The translations under genes were made by a program, and so were the position numbers. Below are positions 42,224 through 51,902 of a DNA stretch of 64,000 bases, piece by piece (the stretch's first letter is position 1; every line of letters starts with the position of its first letter). Source of the stretch: Microbacterium sp. Lineage in GTDB: Bacteria > Actinomycetota > Actinomycetes > Actinomycetales > Microbacteriaceae. The notes under the pieces were generated by a model, which was not told the origin of the DNA, did not search any database, and saw only the letters and a list, made by a program, of their open reading frames with translations. The DNA is taken from contig JAGIAK010000003.1 in assembly GCA_017744855.1 (NCBI GenBank), positions 1 through 64,000 of the forward strand. The letters are read 5' to 3'.

Positions 42224-43978
42224 ATGCGTCACCGATTCCCGCGTCAGGCCACCGCCGGCGCGATCGCCGCAGGCCTCGCGCTCTCCTTCCTCTCCTCGGG
42301 CATCGCCGTCGCGGCGACCGACCCCGAGGTCGCGCCGGAGACCCCGGCCGAGGCCCCTTCCGCGCCCGTGGATCAAGCTCCGGCCGCAGACGCCCCCGCG
42401 GCCGCCGCGATCACGCCGTTCGCGGTGGCGGTCGATCCGCAGGCGCCCACGCTGCTGCTCAAGCCCGACCTCAACCCGGTCGCGCTGAGCAGCAAGCCCG
42501 GTGCCTCCAAGACCATCTGGCTCGCGTTCCCCGGCGGTGAGCTGACCGGAACGGGCTGGAACGCCGGCCGCCACCTGCAGGACCCGGCCAAGACGCCGGT
42601 GCCCTACGAGACGCCCATCGACTTCGACGCGGTCGGCCTCGACTCCGTCGCGCTGCGCACCGAGGTGTTCCAGCGGGTCTCCGAGTACTTCTCGCCGTTC
42701 GACGTGAACGTCACCACGGTCCGTCCGTCCGACGCGGCGCTCACCAAGGACTCTCCCGACGACCAGCAGTACGGCGGCGTCGTGCTGTTCACGAACGAGA
42801 TGTTCAGCTCGGGGCTGCAGTTCGACGACGCCGACGACGCCGACGGCATCGCGCACGGCGGCACGTTCGGCGACCCCACCGACTACTACGCGTGGGTGAG
42901 CACGGCCGACATGGGCGGCAACCCCAAGTTCCTCGCCGACGTCACGGCGCACGAGGTCGGTCACACGCTCGGTCTCGACCACCAGGGCTTCGGCACGGAG
43001 GACTACTACTACCCGCAGGGGCTGTGGGCTCCGATCATGGGCAAGGGCCGCTTCGCCGGCACCGCGCGCTGGTCGGACGCGAAGTACCCGAACGCCAAGG
43101 GCGGTCAGGACGATCTCGCGGTGATGACGGATGCCGCGGCAGCGGGCGTGAACACCCGCCAGTTCCTGCGCGCAGACGGCTCGCTTCTCGGCGACGGGGT
43201 CTCCGTGTGCGGCGACTCCGCGACCGGCGACGCCTGGCTCGCGGTGGACGGACTCTGCGACGAGATCGCCGAGGACGAGCGCCAGTACGTCGACAGCCAC
43301 CTCTACTACACGGGGCGCCTGACCTACGCCGCCGACGACCACGGTGACACGGCAGCCACCGCGACGCCGCTCGCCCTGGGCGGCACGGCATCCGGCATCG
43401 TCAGCACCAACACCGACCGCGACGCGTTCTCCGTCACCCTGCCGAAGGCGGGCGTGCTCGATCTGAAGGCTACGGCGGCGGAGATCGGCGCGACGCTGGA
43501 CATCCTGATGACGGTGCGCGACTCCGCAGGCGCGGTGGTCGGCACGTACGACCCCGCACTCGGCCTCGTCGACGACGCGCGCTACGGCGAGACGCTGTAC
43601 CGCTCCCTCAGCGGGACCGGAGCGAACGGCACCCTCAAGCTGGGTGCCGGCGTCTACACGGTCACGATCGAGGGCACCGGTTTCGGAGACCTGTCGCAGG
43701 TGACGCTGAACGACTCGTCGATGGCGGCGGCGCGCTACGGCTCGCTGGGGCGCTACCAGCTCACCGCGACCTTCGTGGCCGACCCCGACGTGCCCGTCAC
43801 TCCGGAGCAGCCGGGCACCAACCCGCAGCCCGGCGCGCAGGGCGGCTCGACCGCACCGCGCGGTCAGCTGGCCGCGACCGGGTCCGACGCTCCCGTGGGC
43901 CTGATCGGTCTCGGTCTGCTGCTCGCCGTGCTCGGCGCGGCAGCCGCTGCGACCGGCGCGCGCGCCCGCCGCGCCTGA
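42224..43978 (+). CDS. Secreted, sortase-anchored metzincin-type zinc metalloprotease
   Basis: A 584-residue exported protease. A signal peptide (about 1-33) and an Ala/Pro-rich linker precede the catalytic domain. The domain holds HEVGHTLGLDH (His243, Glu244, His247, His253) and a later Met-turn-like APIMGKGRF, as in metzincins. A pre-peptidase C-terminal-like beta domain follows (about 375-480, with NTDRDAFSVTLPKAG). The C-terminus has LAATG, a membrane helix and RARRA for sortase anchoring. Start ATG 42224; GTG 42209 would add five residues. It is the second sorted protein in a row and shares a motif upstream. It may process surface proteins or degrade external protein. Confidence 0.9.
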   Translation: MRHRFPRQATAGAIAAGLALSFLSSGIAVAATDPEVAPETPAEAPSAPVDQAPAADAPAAAAITPFAVAVDPQAPTLLLKPDLNPVALSSKPGASKTIWLAFPGGELTGTGWNAGRHLQDPAKTPVPYETPIDFDAVGLDSVALRTEVFQRVSEYFSPFDVNVTTVRPSDAALTKDSPDDQQYGGVVLFTNEMFSSGLQFDDADDADGIAHGGTFGDPTDYYAWVSTADMGGNPKFLADVTAHEVGHTLGLDHQGFGTEDYYYPQGLWAPIMGKGRFAGTARWSDAKYPNAKGGQDDLAVMTDAAAAGVNTRQFLRADGSLLGDGVSVCGDSATGDAWLAVDGLCDEIAEDERQYVDSHLYYTGRLTYAADDHGDTAATATPLALGGTASGIVSTNTDRDAFSVTLPKAGVLDLKATAAEIGATLDILMTVRDSAGAVVGTYDPALGLVDDARYGETLYRSLSGTGANGTLKLGAGVYTVTIEGTGFGDLSQVTLNDSSMAAARYGSLGRYQLTATFVADPDVPVTPEQPGTNPQPGAQGGSTAPRGQLAATGSDAPVGLIGLGLLLAVLGAAAAATGARARRA

Positions 43979-43997
43979 CGGTCGATCGACGGTACCG

Positions 43998-44049
43998 ACC
44001 GCCTGCATCCGTCGCCCTCCCCTCCCCGTGAGGACCGGATGCAGGCGGT
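43998..44049. terminator. Bidirectional terminator between convergent genes
   Basis: A 14-bp stem (ACCGCCTGCATCCG and its complement) with a 24-nt pyrimidine-rich loop lies between the metalloprotease and AraC stops. Confidence 0.75.
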
Positions 44050-44105
44050 TCGTCGTGCGCTACCCGTGGCGATGGGCGGCTGCGGTCGGAGTGCGCAGCC
44101 GGGGG

Positions 44106-45050
44106 TCAGTGCTGACGCTCGTCGAGGTCGACCTCGCGAAGGGCGCGGTACAGCGCCGACTCCGAGCCGAAGCCTACGGCGCGGCTGATCGCGGCGTAGG
44201 TGAGGAAGCCGTTGCCGCGGTGCAGGCGCAGCGCAGCCCGCGCCCGCACGTCGCGCAGCTGCGTGGCGGCCGTGGTGCCAGATGCGGTGAACGCCGCCTG
44301 CAACGTGCGCATCGGCACCCCGAGACGCGCGGCGATCACTCCGACGGTGAGCCGGGGATCCGCGTAGTCGGCGACGATCAGCTCCATCGCCCTGGCGAAC
44401 AGGGTCAGCGGCTCTGCGGCATCGCCGAGCGCCTGCACCAGCAGTGCACGGACGACGTCCTCCGCGGTCGAGCGGAGAGCGCCGGCCGCGGACGAACCGC
44501 TCGTGGCGATGCCGCAGAGGCCGGCGAGGAACATCAACGACGGTGCGAGGGCGGAGCGATCCAGGGGGCGAGTGATCGTCCTCGATGCGGTCGGCAATGT
44601 GATCGCGCCGAGGAGTCGCGGGTCGATGCTCGCGTAGACCACGTCGTTGTCGTCGCCGGTGAGCCTGGCGATGAGGGGCGCCTCGTACGGGCAGACCACC
44701 GTCACCTCCTGGCGCCGCATCACGGGACCCACGGTCTCCACCTCGAGTGCGCCGGCGACCGTGACGATCACCAGGGCTCTGTCGCGATCCGCCGACCGCT
44801 CGTCCCGCGGCCACTCCAGTTCTGCCGCAGATGACGATGCATGGACGATGGACAGGAGCGGGAAGACCGCGAACCTCGCCCTGAGCGGTCGATGCGGAGC
44901 GAGGGAACGCAGCTGGACGCTCGAGAAGCGGAGGAACGAGGCGAGGTCTTCGTCGGTGCTCGGCGTCGCGCCGGCGTGCACCTCGATGTCTGCGCGGTGC
45001 ATCGGCGTGGAGTCGAAGAGCCGCATCCGCTCGGCGCGCCTGTCGTCCAT
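44106..45050 (-). CDS. AraC-family transcriptional regulator
   Basis: A 314-residue regulator. The C-terminal 100 residues form the double helix-turn-helix: first around LTVGVIAARLGVPMRTLQAAF, second around ISRAVGFGSESALYRALRE. The N-terminal 200 residues resemble the AraC-binding-like domain of the XylS/FeaR sort and probably sense a small molecule. Start ATG 45050. Its target is not obvious; the DUF899 gene lies upstream in the same direction, 76 bp from its start. Confidence 0.85.
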   Translation of the reverse strand: MDDRRAERMRLFDSTPMHRADIEVHAGATPSTDEDLASFLRFSSVQLRSLAPHRPLRARFAVFPLLSIVHASSSAAELEWPRDERSADRDRALVIVTVAGALEVETVGPVMRRQEVTVVCPYEAPLIARLTGDDNDVVYASIDPRLLGAITLPTASRTITRPLDRSALAPSLMFLAGLCGIATSGSSAAGALRSTAEDVVRALLVQALGDAAEPLTLFARAMELIVADYADPRLTVGVIAARLGVPMRTLQAAFTASGTTAATQLRDVRARAALRLHRGNGFLTYAAISRAVGFGSESALYRALREVDLDERQH

Positions 45051-45126
45051 CGACTCTCCATCCGGGCCGACGCGCCTCGGCTCGGGCGCTGCTGAATACC
45101 AGTATGCCGGATGGTGGAGGGACGTT

Positions 45127-45816
45127 TCAGCTGCTGGCGCCGTAGAGGGCGCCGATCTCCTTGGAGCCCATGCCCTGGGCGTAGGTCGGATGCTGAGGCC
45201 AGCCCTCGGGCGAGTCCTCCCACTCCTCCTGGCGCCCGTACGGCAGCAGGTCGACGAGGCCTTGCAGGTGACTGAGGCGCTCCGTCCCCCGCCCGTCGGT
45301 GTGCCAGGTGCGGTAGACGGTGTCGCCGTCGCGGAGGAAGACGTTCACGGCGAAGCCGGCGTTCGGCGGGGCGTCGACATCGGCGCCGAAGGTGCTGTCG
45401 GCGCTGGAGTACCACTGCATGCGGTTGCCGACCCTGTCGCGGTAGGCGAGCAACTCGTCGATGGGACCGTTGCTGACGATCACGAACCTGGCGTCGTAGT
45501 AGCGCTCGAGCACGTCGAGCCGCGTGAACTGCGAGGTGAACCCGGTGCAGCCGGGGCACTGCCACTCGTTGCCGTCCGACCACATGTGGTTGTAGACGAT
45601 GAGCTGGGAGCGCCCGTCGAACATGTCGGCGAGGCGCACCGCACCCTCGGCGCCGACCAGCGTGTACTCGGGCAGCTCGACCATCGGCAGGCGACGGCGC
45701 TGCGCGGCGATCGCGTCGAGCTCGCGGGTCGCCGCCTTCTCACGCACACGCAGCGCGGCGAGCTCACGGCGCCAGGTGTCGGCGTCGACGACGGGCGGAA
45801 GGGGAGTCGTGCTCAC
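45127..45816 (-). CDS. DUF899-family thioredoxin-like protein
   Basis: A 229-residue protein of the DUF899 group, predicted dithiol-disulfide oxidoreductases with a thioredoxin-like fold. The motif CPGCTGF (about residue 94) could be the redox or nucleophilic site, and LIVYNHMWS is typical. No signal peptide; cytoplasmic. GTG 45816 has GGAGG seven bases upstream and is preferred to the frame start at 45879. It lies between an MFS exporter and an AraC gene, all in one direction; the AraC protein may control it. Biochemical role unknown. Confidence 0.8.
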   Translation of the reverse strand: MSTTPLPPVVDADTWRRELAALRVREKAATRELDAIAAQRRRLPMVELPEYTLVGAEGAVRLADMFDGRSQLIVYNHMWSDGNEWQCPGCTGFTSQFTRLDVLERYYDARFVIVSNGPIDELLAYRDRVGNRMQWYSSADSTFGADVDAPPNAGFAVNVFLRDGDTVYRTWHTDGRGTERLSHLQGLVDLLPYGRQEEWEDSPEGWPQHPTYAQGMGSKEIGALYGASS

Positions 45817-45906
45817 GATAGACCTCCGGTGGTCGATTGCGGTGCCCCCCAGTCTGCGCCGGGCCTCCGACACGGTCAACGGGGCTGGGCGCCGCGCCTC
45901 CGGTGC

Positions 45907-47292
45907 TCAGGCCTCGCCCGCCACGGCATCCTGCTGCTCCTCCGCGGGATTGCGACGGATGCCGATCCACGACACGACTCCGCCGAGCACGAGGAGCGCC
46001 GCAGTGACCAGGGCGGCACTGTGGAAGCCGGCGAGATCCAGGCTGCCGCCGACGATCGTGGAGATCATCGCGACGACCAGGAGCCCCGCCACCCTCGCCA
46101 CCGCGTTGTTGACGGCGGACGCGATGCCGGAGCGCGCTTCGTCGATGGCGCCGAGGATCGCCGCGGTGAGCGGGGCGACGGTGAGGGAGAGGCCGAGGCC
46201 CATCACGACCATCGCCGGCAGCACCTGCCACCAGTAGTCGAAGTGCTCGGAGACGGCGAGCAGCAGCAGCGCCCCCACGGCCATCACCAGAGGCCCGACC
46301 GTCATGAACAGCCGCGGGCCGAGGCGACCGGCCCACGCCCCCGCGCGGGAGCTGACGAGGATCATGAGGATGGTCATCGGCAGGCTCGCGAGCCCGGCAG
46401 CCGTGGCGGGGAGCCCCGCGCCCTGCTGCAGGTAGACGCCGATCACGAACCCGTTAAGGGACAGCGCCGCGTAGACGAACAGCGTCGCGAGGTTGCCCCA
46501 CGCGAAGTCGCGCACCCGGAACAGCGAGAGCGGCATCAACGGCGCCGCCGACCTGCGCTGCCGCGCGAGGAACAGGGCGAACAGCACGACGCCGCCCGCT
46601 GCCGGAGCCCAGATCATCGGGGAGGCCCAGCCCCTGGTCGGCTGCTCGATGAGCGCGAACACGAGCGCGCCGAGGCCGACGGCGCACAGCGCGCCGCTCC
46701 ACCAGTCCACGCGCACGCCGCTCGGACGCTCGGGCAGCCGCAGCCGCGCCAGGAGCACCAGTGTGACGGCGATGGGGACGACGTTGATGAGGAAGACGAA
46801 ACGCCAGGAGAGGTAGTCGACGAACAGCCCGCCCAGCAGCGGGCCCACCAGCTGCGCCGCCGTGGTGAACGCCGTCCACACGCCGATCGCGCGCGCCTGC
46901 ACGCCGCCGCGCATCGTGGCGGTGATGAGAGCGAGCGAGCTCGGCACCAGCAGCGCTCCCGCCGCGCCCTGCAACGCGCGCGCGATGATCAGCACGAGCG
47001 GATCGGGCGCGCCGGCGACCGCGAGCGACGCGATGCCGAAGGCGATGAGGCCGATGCGCATCACCAGCACCCGGCCGTAGGCGTCGGACAGCGAGCCGGC
47101 CAGCAGGATCAGCGCGCTGAGCGTGATGAGGTACGCGTCGACCACCCACTGCTGGGTGATGATGCCGCCGCCGAGCTCTCGGCTGATCGCGGGCAGCGCG
47201 ACGGTCACGACGGTGCCGTCGAGGAAGGTGACGAACGACGCGAGGACCGCGATCGCGATCACGAGACGCTGCAGAGGGGCGAAGGTGGCCAC
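45907..47292 (-). CDS. MFS drug exporter, EmrB/QacA (DHA2) type
   Basis: A 461-residue protein with 14 predicted membrane helices. The first helix ends in LDGTVVTVALPAI, a DHA2 hallmark with an essential acidic residue. Loop motif LSDAYGRVLVMR and helix-5 motif GPLLGGLFVDYLSWRFVFLINV are typical of proton-coupled drug antiporters. Probably exports a toxic organic compound. Genes around it include LuxR and AraC regulators. No TetR repressor is adjacent. Confidence 0.88.
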   Translation of the reverse strand: MATFAPLQRLVIAIAVLASFVTFLDGTVVTVALPAISRELGGGIITQQWVVDAYLITLSALILLAGSLSDAYGRVLVMRIGLIAFGIASLAVAGAPDPLVLIIARALQGAAGALLVPSSLALITATMRGGVQARAIGVWTAFTTAAQLVGPLLGGLFVDYLSWRFVFLINVVPIAVTLVLLARLRLPERPSGVRVDWWSGALCAVGLGALVFALIEQPTRGWASPMIWAPAAGGVVLFALFLARQRRSAAPLMPLSLFRVRDFAWGNLATLFVYAALSLNGFVIGVYLQQGAGLPATAAGLASLPMTILMILVSSRAGAWAGRLGPRLFMTVGPLVMAVGALLLLAVSEHFDYWWQVLPAMVVMGLGLSLTVAPLTAAILGAIDEARSGIASAVNNAVARVAGLLVVAMISTIVGGSLDLAGFHSAALVTAALLVLGGVVSWIGIRRNPAEEQQDAVAGEA

Positions 47293-47349
47293 GCTCCGAA
47301 GATACTCCGGGCCGCGGACACCCGGACGCGTCCCGCGGCTCTCGCGCTG

Positions 47350-49578
47350 TTACTCCGGCGCCGCGCCCCCGAGCAGACCGAGCGCCGTCGCCCTGTGCAC
47401 GGCATCCGTGCGGCTGGAGACCCCGAGCTTGCGGAAGATCGAGGCGATCTGCGTGATCACCGTATGGCGGGACACGAAGAGGCGTTCGGCGATCTCCGGC
47501 CTGGTCAGATGCGTCTGCAGGTACGGCAGCACGCGCTGCTCAGCCACGGTCAGCGCGGTCGACGGCGCGGCCTGGCCGCCCGCGCCCTCCTTCGCCGCGA
47601 GTGCCTGCCTGACCGCGTCGATGCGGCGGTCGATGGCCCCGCGGTCGCCGGCCGGCGGCAGCATCTCGTCGATCTCCTGCAGCAGCATCCGCGCCCCCTC
47701 GGCATCGTCGATGCGCAGGTGCGCGAGCGCGAGCAGCAGCCGGGTCGGGATGCTGATCAGCGGGATCGCCCGCATGCACCGCTGCCGTTCGGTCATCGCC
47801 TGCTGCAGCAGCTGCGCGCCGCGCACGGGATCGCCGGACTGCAGCTCGATGAGCGCAGCGGCCGCATGGGTGTACGCGCACATCACATAGCCGTCGATGC
47901 CGCCGTCGGCGATGGCCCGCAGCGCGACGTCGACGCGGCCGCGCGCTGCCTGCCAGCGTCCGGCCTCGATGTCGATCAGGGCGAGCTCGACCGAGCACAT
48001 CACGATCGTCGCCGGGTTGCGGTGCGCGTCGGCGGTGTGCGCCGCCTCCTCCAGCACCTCGACCGCGCGGCCCTCGTCGCCGGCGTGCAGCAGCGTGCTG
48101 CCGAGCACCTGCAGCGCCGGATCGCGCCACGGGCTCTCCAGCCCCTCGGCGGCGACGGCGGTCTCGGCGTCGGCGAGGGCGGCCGTCATGCCGCGCCTCA
48201 GCATGATGGCACGCACCATGGCCTTCGCCGAGACGAGGTTGATGCCGTGCGCGCGCTCGTCCGCGTCGGGCAGGCGGTCGAGCAGCGTCCCCCACTTGCC
48301 GGCCGCGGCATCCGTTCCGGCGAGCAGCGAGAGCCAGGTCGCGACGACGACGGCCGAGGGGTTGGTGAGCAGGGCGGTATCGCCGATCTCCTCCACCCAC
48401 CGTGCGAGGGTCGCGACCTGCCCCGACTCGTAGGCGTGGATGGCGGCTGCGGCCACGAGGGCGGCGGCGGCGTCCAGGTCTCCGGCGGCGATCGCGTGGT
48501 CGACGGCCGCAGGCAGCTGGCCGTGCTCCTGGAACCAGCGCGAGGCGCGCAGGTGCATGGCGGATGCCGTGTCGGGGGAGTCCAGGCGGAGCTCCTCCTG
48601 CAGATACTCGCGGAACAGCGGATGCAGTCGGTAGACGTGGTGGCGGCGGTCGGCGGTGACGAACAGCTGCCTCTCCTCCAGGTCGCGGAGGACCTGCGCA
48701 GAGTCCGTGCGGCCGAGCAGGTGGTCGCAGAGGTCGGGCAGGTGCACGGGAAGGATCGACGTGTCGAGCAGCAGACGGCGGGAGGCGTCCGGCAGGTCCC
48801 GCAGGCACTCGCGGTAGAGGTAGTCGGCGATCTCCGCTCGGTCGCCGACGGAGGTGGCCCGACCGTTGCGGTGCAGGAGCGCGTACATGTGCAGGCCGGT
48901 CGCCCAGCCGGCGCACTGGTCGACCCAGTCGCTCAGGGTCGCGTCGTCGACCTCGGCGCCCGCGGCTTCGGCGATCCCCGCCGCGCCGGCGACGTCGATG
49001 CGCAGGTCCTCAGCGCCGATCTGCCCCTCCGCGCCCACGAGGGCGCCGCCCGCCGACGGTGCGACACGGTGGCGGCTGGCGAGGACGACCTGCGATCCCT
49101 CCGGTACACCGCCCAGCACCACGGCGAGGGCGTCGGTGCTGGCATGCCCCCTGAGCTCGTGCAGGTCGTCGACGAAGAGGACGAAGGGACGGATGCTGCG
49201 CGACAGCGCGAGCGCGAGGGCGGGAGCGATGCGCCCGAGCATCCCGCCGTCGGCCGTCGACAGCGGGCCGGTGAAGGCGGCGGCGCCGGGGGCGAATGTC
49301 GCGCACGCGTGCGCGACGAGGTGCAGCAGCGTCGCGGGGTCGTCGTCGTCGGCGCTGAGCGTGATCCACGCGCTCTCGCGGTCGTCGAGCTGGCGCCATT
49401 CGGCGAGGAACGAGGTCTTCCCGTATCCGGCCGGGGCGGTCACCGTGACGATCCTCGACGCCCCGCCTCGGAGCGCGTCGATCCGTGCGGAGCGACGGAC
49501 GAACCGGGCGTCGAACGCCGGTGCCGTCGTCTTGCCCTCGAGGATGAGGGCCTCCAATCCGTCGCCGCTCTCGGGCAC
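47350..49578 (-). CDS. LuxR-family ATP-dependent (MalT/LAL-like) regulator
   Basis: A 742-residue regulator of the MalT type. An N-terminal STAND ATPase carries Walker A APAGYGKTS (about 47-55) and a Walker B-like region FVLFVDDLHEL. The middle is a long helical, TPR-like region. The C-terminal 65 residues are the LuxR helix-turn-helix (LTRPEIAERLFVSRHTV). It is expected to oligomerise on ATP and a ligand, then activate transcription. GTG 49578 is chosen with AGGAG upstream; the longer frame to 49845 overlaps a hairpin. The nearby exporter gene may be a target, which is inference. Confidence 0.88.
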   Translation of the reverse strand: MPESGDGLEALILEGKTTAPAFDARFVRRSARIDALRGGASRIVTVTAPAGYGKTSFLAEWRQLDDRESAWITLSADDDDPATLLHLVAHACATFAPGAAAFTGPLSTADGGMLGRIAPALALALSRSIRPFVLFVDDLHELRGHASTDALAVVLGGVPEGSQVVLASRHRVAPSAGGALVGAEGQIGAEDLRIDVAGAAGIAEAAGAEVDDATLSDWVDQCAGWATGLHMYALLHRNGRATSVGDRAEIADYLYRECLRDLPDASRRLLLDTSILPVHLPDLCDHLLGRTDSAQVLRDLEERQLFVTADRRHHVYRLHPLFREYLQEELRLDSPDTASAMHLRASRWFQEHGQLPAAVDHAIAAGDLDAAAALVAAAAIHAYESGQVATLARWVEEIGDTALLTNPSAVVVATWLSLLAGTDAAAGKWGTLLDRLPDADERAHGINLVSAKAMVRAIMLRRGMTAALADAETAVAAEGLESPWRDPALQVLGSTLLHAGDEGRAVEVLEEAAHTADAHRNPATIVMCSVELALIDIEAGRWQAARGRVDVALRAIADGGIDGYVMCAYTHAAAALIELQSGDPVRGAQLLQQAMTERQRCMRAIPLISIPTRLLLALAHLRIDDAEGARMLLQEIDEMLPPAGDRGAIDRRIDAVRQALAAKEGAGGQAAPSTALTVAEQRVLPYLQTHLTRPEIAERLFVSRHTVITQIASIFRKLGVSSRTDAVHRATALGLLGGAAPE

Positions 49579-49682
49579 TCTGGGCTCCTGGGGATGAAGG
49601 TTCAGCAGAGCGCCAGCATAGCGATATTCTGCGCCGGATCGGGGACGCCGCGGGGGCCGGCTCCGCGCGTCGACCGCAGACG

Positions 49683-49720
49683 CCGAGGGGTCCATGCCGC
49701 AGACGGCATGGACCCCTCGG
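49683..49720. terminator. Strong hairpin terminator after csbD
   Basis: A perfect 17-bp stem with a CAGA loop (49683-49699 / 49704-49720), between the csbD stop and the LuxR start on the same strand. It should stop csbD transcription reading into the regulator. Confidence 0.85.
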
Positions 49721-49774
49721 GTGACTCGCGGTGCGCCCCCTGCCCTCTTCAGAGGGGCGCACCGCGGTCGTTCA

Positions 49775-50002
49775 TCAGCGCTCGAAGGCGTCGCGCGCGT
49801 TCTTCCCCGCGTTCCGAAGTCCCTCGCCCGCGTCCTTCGCGGCATCCTTCACATCGTCCGCCGCCTGCTTCCCCGCGGCCTTCACCTGGTCTGCACGGCC
49901 CTCGTTCTCGAGGCTCTCGTTGCCGGTCGCCTTGCCGACGCCCTCCTTGACCTTTCCGCCCAGCTTCTCGGCCGCGTTCTTCATGTCGTCTCCGACGCCC
50001 AT
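49775..50002 (-). CDS. CsbD-like small stress protein
   Basis: A 75-residue, highly charged protein of the CsbD family, with MKNAAEKLGGKVKEGVGKATGN at the start and helical Ala/Lys repeats. In Bacillus, CsbD is a sigma-B general-stress protein of unknown biochemical role. ATG 50002 has GAGGAG nine bases upstream. Monocistronic between a hairpin and a divergent gene. Confidence 0.88.
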   Translation of the reverse strand: MGVGDDMKNAAEKLGGKVKEGVGKATGNESLENEGRADQVKAAGKQAADDVKDAAKDAGEGLRNAGKNARDAFER

Positions 50003-50192
50003 GGTGTGCTCCTCTCGTGGATGAGTCGGTGGAGCAGCCAGTGTTCCAGGGGGCGCGACATCCGGCCACGGGATTGACAGCCCGCAGGCTCCGGGCTAGG
50101 AAATCGCCCATCGACGCGCTGCGGAGCGGGGACTACTCTGGCGTCAAGCGGACGGTCCCGCCCGCTCGACCCTCGACGGAAAGCGGTGCGTG

Positions 50193-50594
50193 ATGGACTC
50201 GATGATGATGGGCGCGATGTCGAAGAACATGATGTCGATGCCCGACATGGCGATGATGGACATGTCCGTCATGCAGGCGTGCATGGACGCGTGCTCCGCC
50301 TGCGAGCAGGCGTGCACGGTGTGCTCGACGCAGATGATGGACTGCGCGCCCTCGTGCATGAACTGCGCGGACATGTGCAACACGATGATGCGGTCGATGA
50401 TGCGGATGCAGGGCATGACCCCGGCCTCGATGATGGCGATGCTCGACGCCTGCATCGCGATGTGTCAGACCTGCATGGACATGTGCATGATGCACGCCGA
50501 CGAGAGCGACGTCTGCCGCATGTGCGCGCAGGCCTGCCAGGCGTGCATGGACGCGTGCATGGCGATGCGCGACATGATGACGGCCGCCGCCTGA
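50193..50594 (+). CDS. Met/Cys-rich four-helix copper-binding protein (Csp/DUF326-like)
   Basis: A 133-residue protein with 18 Cys and 38 Met (29 percent Met). Cys occur in helix-phased clusters (CMDACSACEQAC, CAPSCMNCADMC, CIAMCQTCMDMC, CRMCAQACQACMDAC), one per predicted helix. This is the pattern of copper storage proteins, in which a four-helix bundle is lined by Cys. Met-rich segments at both ends are unusual for the family and could bind extra Cu(I). No signal peptide, so cytosolic. ATG 50193 is used; GTG 50190 is one codon upstream. The gene stands alone, upstream of an unknown membrane protein. No copper ATPase or CsoR gene is seen here. Confidence 0.88.
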   Translation: MDSMMMGAMSKNMMSMPDMAMMDMSVMQACMDACSACEQACTVCSTQMMDCAPSCMNCADMCNTMMRSMMRMQGMTPASMMAMLDACIAMCQTCMDMCMMHADESDVCRMCAQACQACMDACMAMRDMMTAAA

Positions 50595-50627
50595 AGCGGC
50601 CTCGTGCCGAGCCGCTAGCCTGAGGAG

Positions 50628-51902
50628 ATGCTCTCGGCGCTGCGCATCTTCGGGCGGATCCTCGCCCGTCATTGGCCCGCGCTCGTGGCCTGGTACCTCG
50701 GCGGCGAGGCGCTGCACACGGTGCTCGTGGAGTTCGCCGGATTCGTCGGCGGACACACCACGCTCGGCGGACTGCTGCTCCTCCCGCTCGCCGTCGCCGC
50801 GCGACTCGTGTCCTACATCGCGATGTACCTCACAGTGCGGGTGTCGTTGCCGCACGCCCGCGTCGGCGCGACGGCCTCGGGGTACGCGGATTTCGCGAGA
50901 GCGCTGCTGACGGCGATCCTCCCCTTCTTCGCCTTCTACGCGTCGTGGGGGATGCTGGACGCCGACCAGAAGGAGTTCTTCGTCATCGCCAGCCGCGTCG
51001 CCTTCGCCGCGACGGGCTACGGCCTCGGGGAGGAGATCGGCGACAGGGGAGGGCTCATCTCAGTGGGTCTGCTCCCGGTGACCGTGCTGGTGATCGCACT
51101 CCTCGTCAGGGCGGCCCTCTCGCGTCTTCGAGAGCGCGCGCCGGCGTGGACGCTCGTGCTCGCCGCCTACGCCGAAGTGCTCTGGACCTTCATGCTCTTC
51201 ACGCTCGTGGGGCAGTGGTGGTCCGGCGTCCGGGAATGGCTCGCCGGACGCGCCGGCGTGGCATGGTTCGACGGATTCGGCGACTGGGTCGCCGAATCGT
51301 TCCCTCCGCTGGCGTCCGTCTGGGAGATGGTGCTCTGGCTGATCGGCGTCGTCGTGGCCGCGGTGGTCGTCCCCGCGGCCTGGCTGGCCGTCGCCGGCGT
51401 GATCTACGGCGCCGGCTTCGCGAGCCTCCCCGCGGGGCTGCAACGACGGACCGAATCGTTGCGCGGCGCGGTCGGCGGGCTCTCGCGGGCGCTTCTGCAA
51501 CGACTGGAGGATCTGTGGTCGGCCGTCGCGGCGATCTGGCGCGGCGGCCCGCTGCTCTTCGGCCTCTTCGCCGTGGCCTACGCGCTCTGGGCGCTCGCCG
51601 AGCGTCTCGGCACCAGGGAGGTGCTCCGGCTCATCGGAGGGCACGACAGGGACTTCTGGGCAGCGGTGCTGCCGCTGGTCCTCGTCGGCGTCGCGGCGGT
51701 CGCCGAGCCGCTGAGGGTCGCCATCGTCGCGACCGCGTTCGACGCGGTCATCGGGCGTCGCGACGTCGACCCGGCGGCGTCCGGTTCACTCCTCGACGAG
51801 GAGTCGCACCTGGTCGGATCTGCCGATGGGGACGTCGAGCCAGAAGGGACCGCGCGCGTCATCGGGCAGGAGGAAGACCGCGAGGATGTCGTAGGAGGCT
51901 GA
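50628..51902 (+). CDS. Polytopic membrane protein, unknown family
   Basis: A 424-residue protein with eight or more predicted membrane helices and an acidic, hydrophilic C-terminal tail of about 50 residues. TAGCCT at 50616-50621 lies six bases before ATG 50628, again suggesting a leaderless mRNA. The last 117 bp overlap the 3' end of a gene on the other strand (51786-52274), an unusually long convergent overlap. No recognisable motif. It may work with the three minus-strand membrane-anchored proteins whose operon it faces, but nothing proves it. Confidence 0.7.
   Translation: MLSALRIFGRILARHWPALVAWYLGGEALHTVLVEFAGFVGGHTTLGGLLLLPLAVAARLVSYIAMYLTVRVSLPHARVGATASGYADFARALLTAILPFFAFYASWGMLDADQKEFFVIASRVAFAATGYGLGEEIGDRGGLISVGLLPVTVLVIALLVRAALSRLRERAPAWTLVLAAYAEVLWTFMLFTLVGQWWSGVREWLAGRAGVAWFDGFGDWVAESFPPLASVWEMVLWLIGVVVAAVVVPAAWLAVAGVIYGAGFASLPAGLQRRTESLRGAVGGLSRALLQRLEDLWSAVAAIWRGGPLLFGLFAVAYALWALAERLGTREVLRLIGGHDRDFWAAVLPLVLVGVAAVAEPLRVAIVATAFDAVIGRRDVDPAASGSLLDEESHLVGSADGDVEPEGTARVIGQEEDREDVVGG

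Noticed and set aside
44647-49950. Very long plus-strand open frame of over 1700 codons
   Set aside because: It runs antisense to AraC, DUF899, MFS and LuxR genes with clear motifs and has Arg/His-rich composition typical of a high-GC shadow frame.
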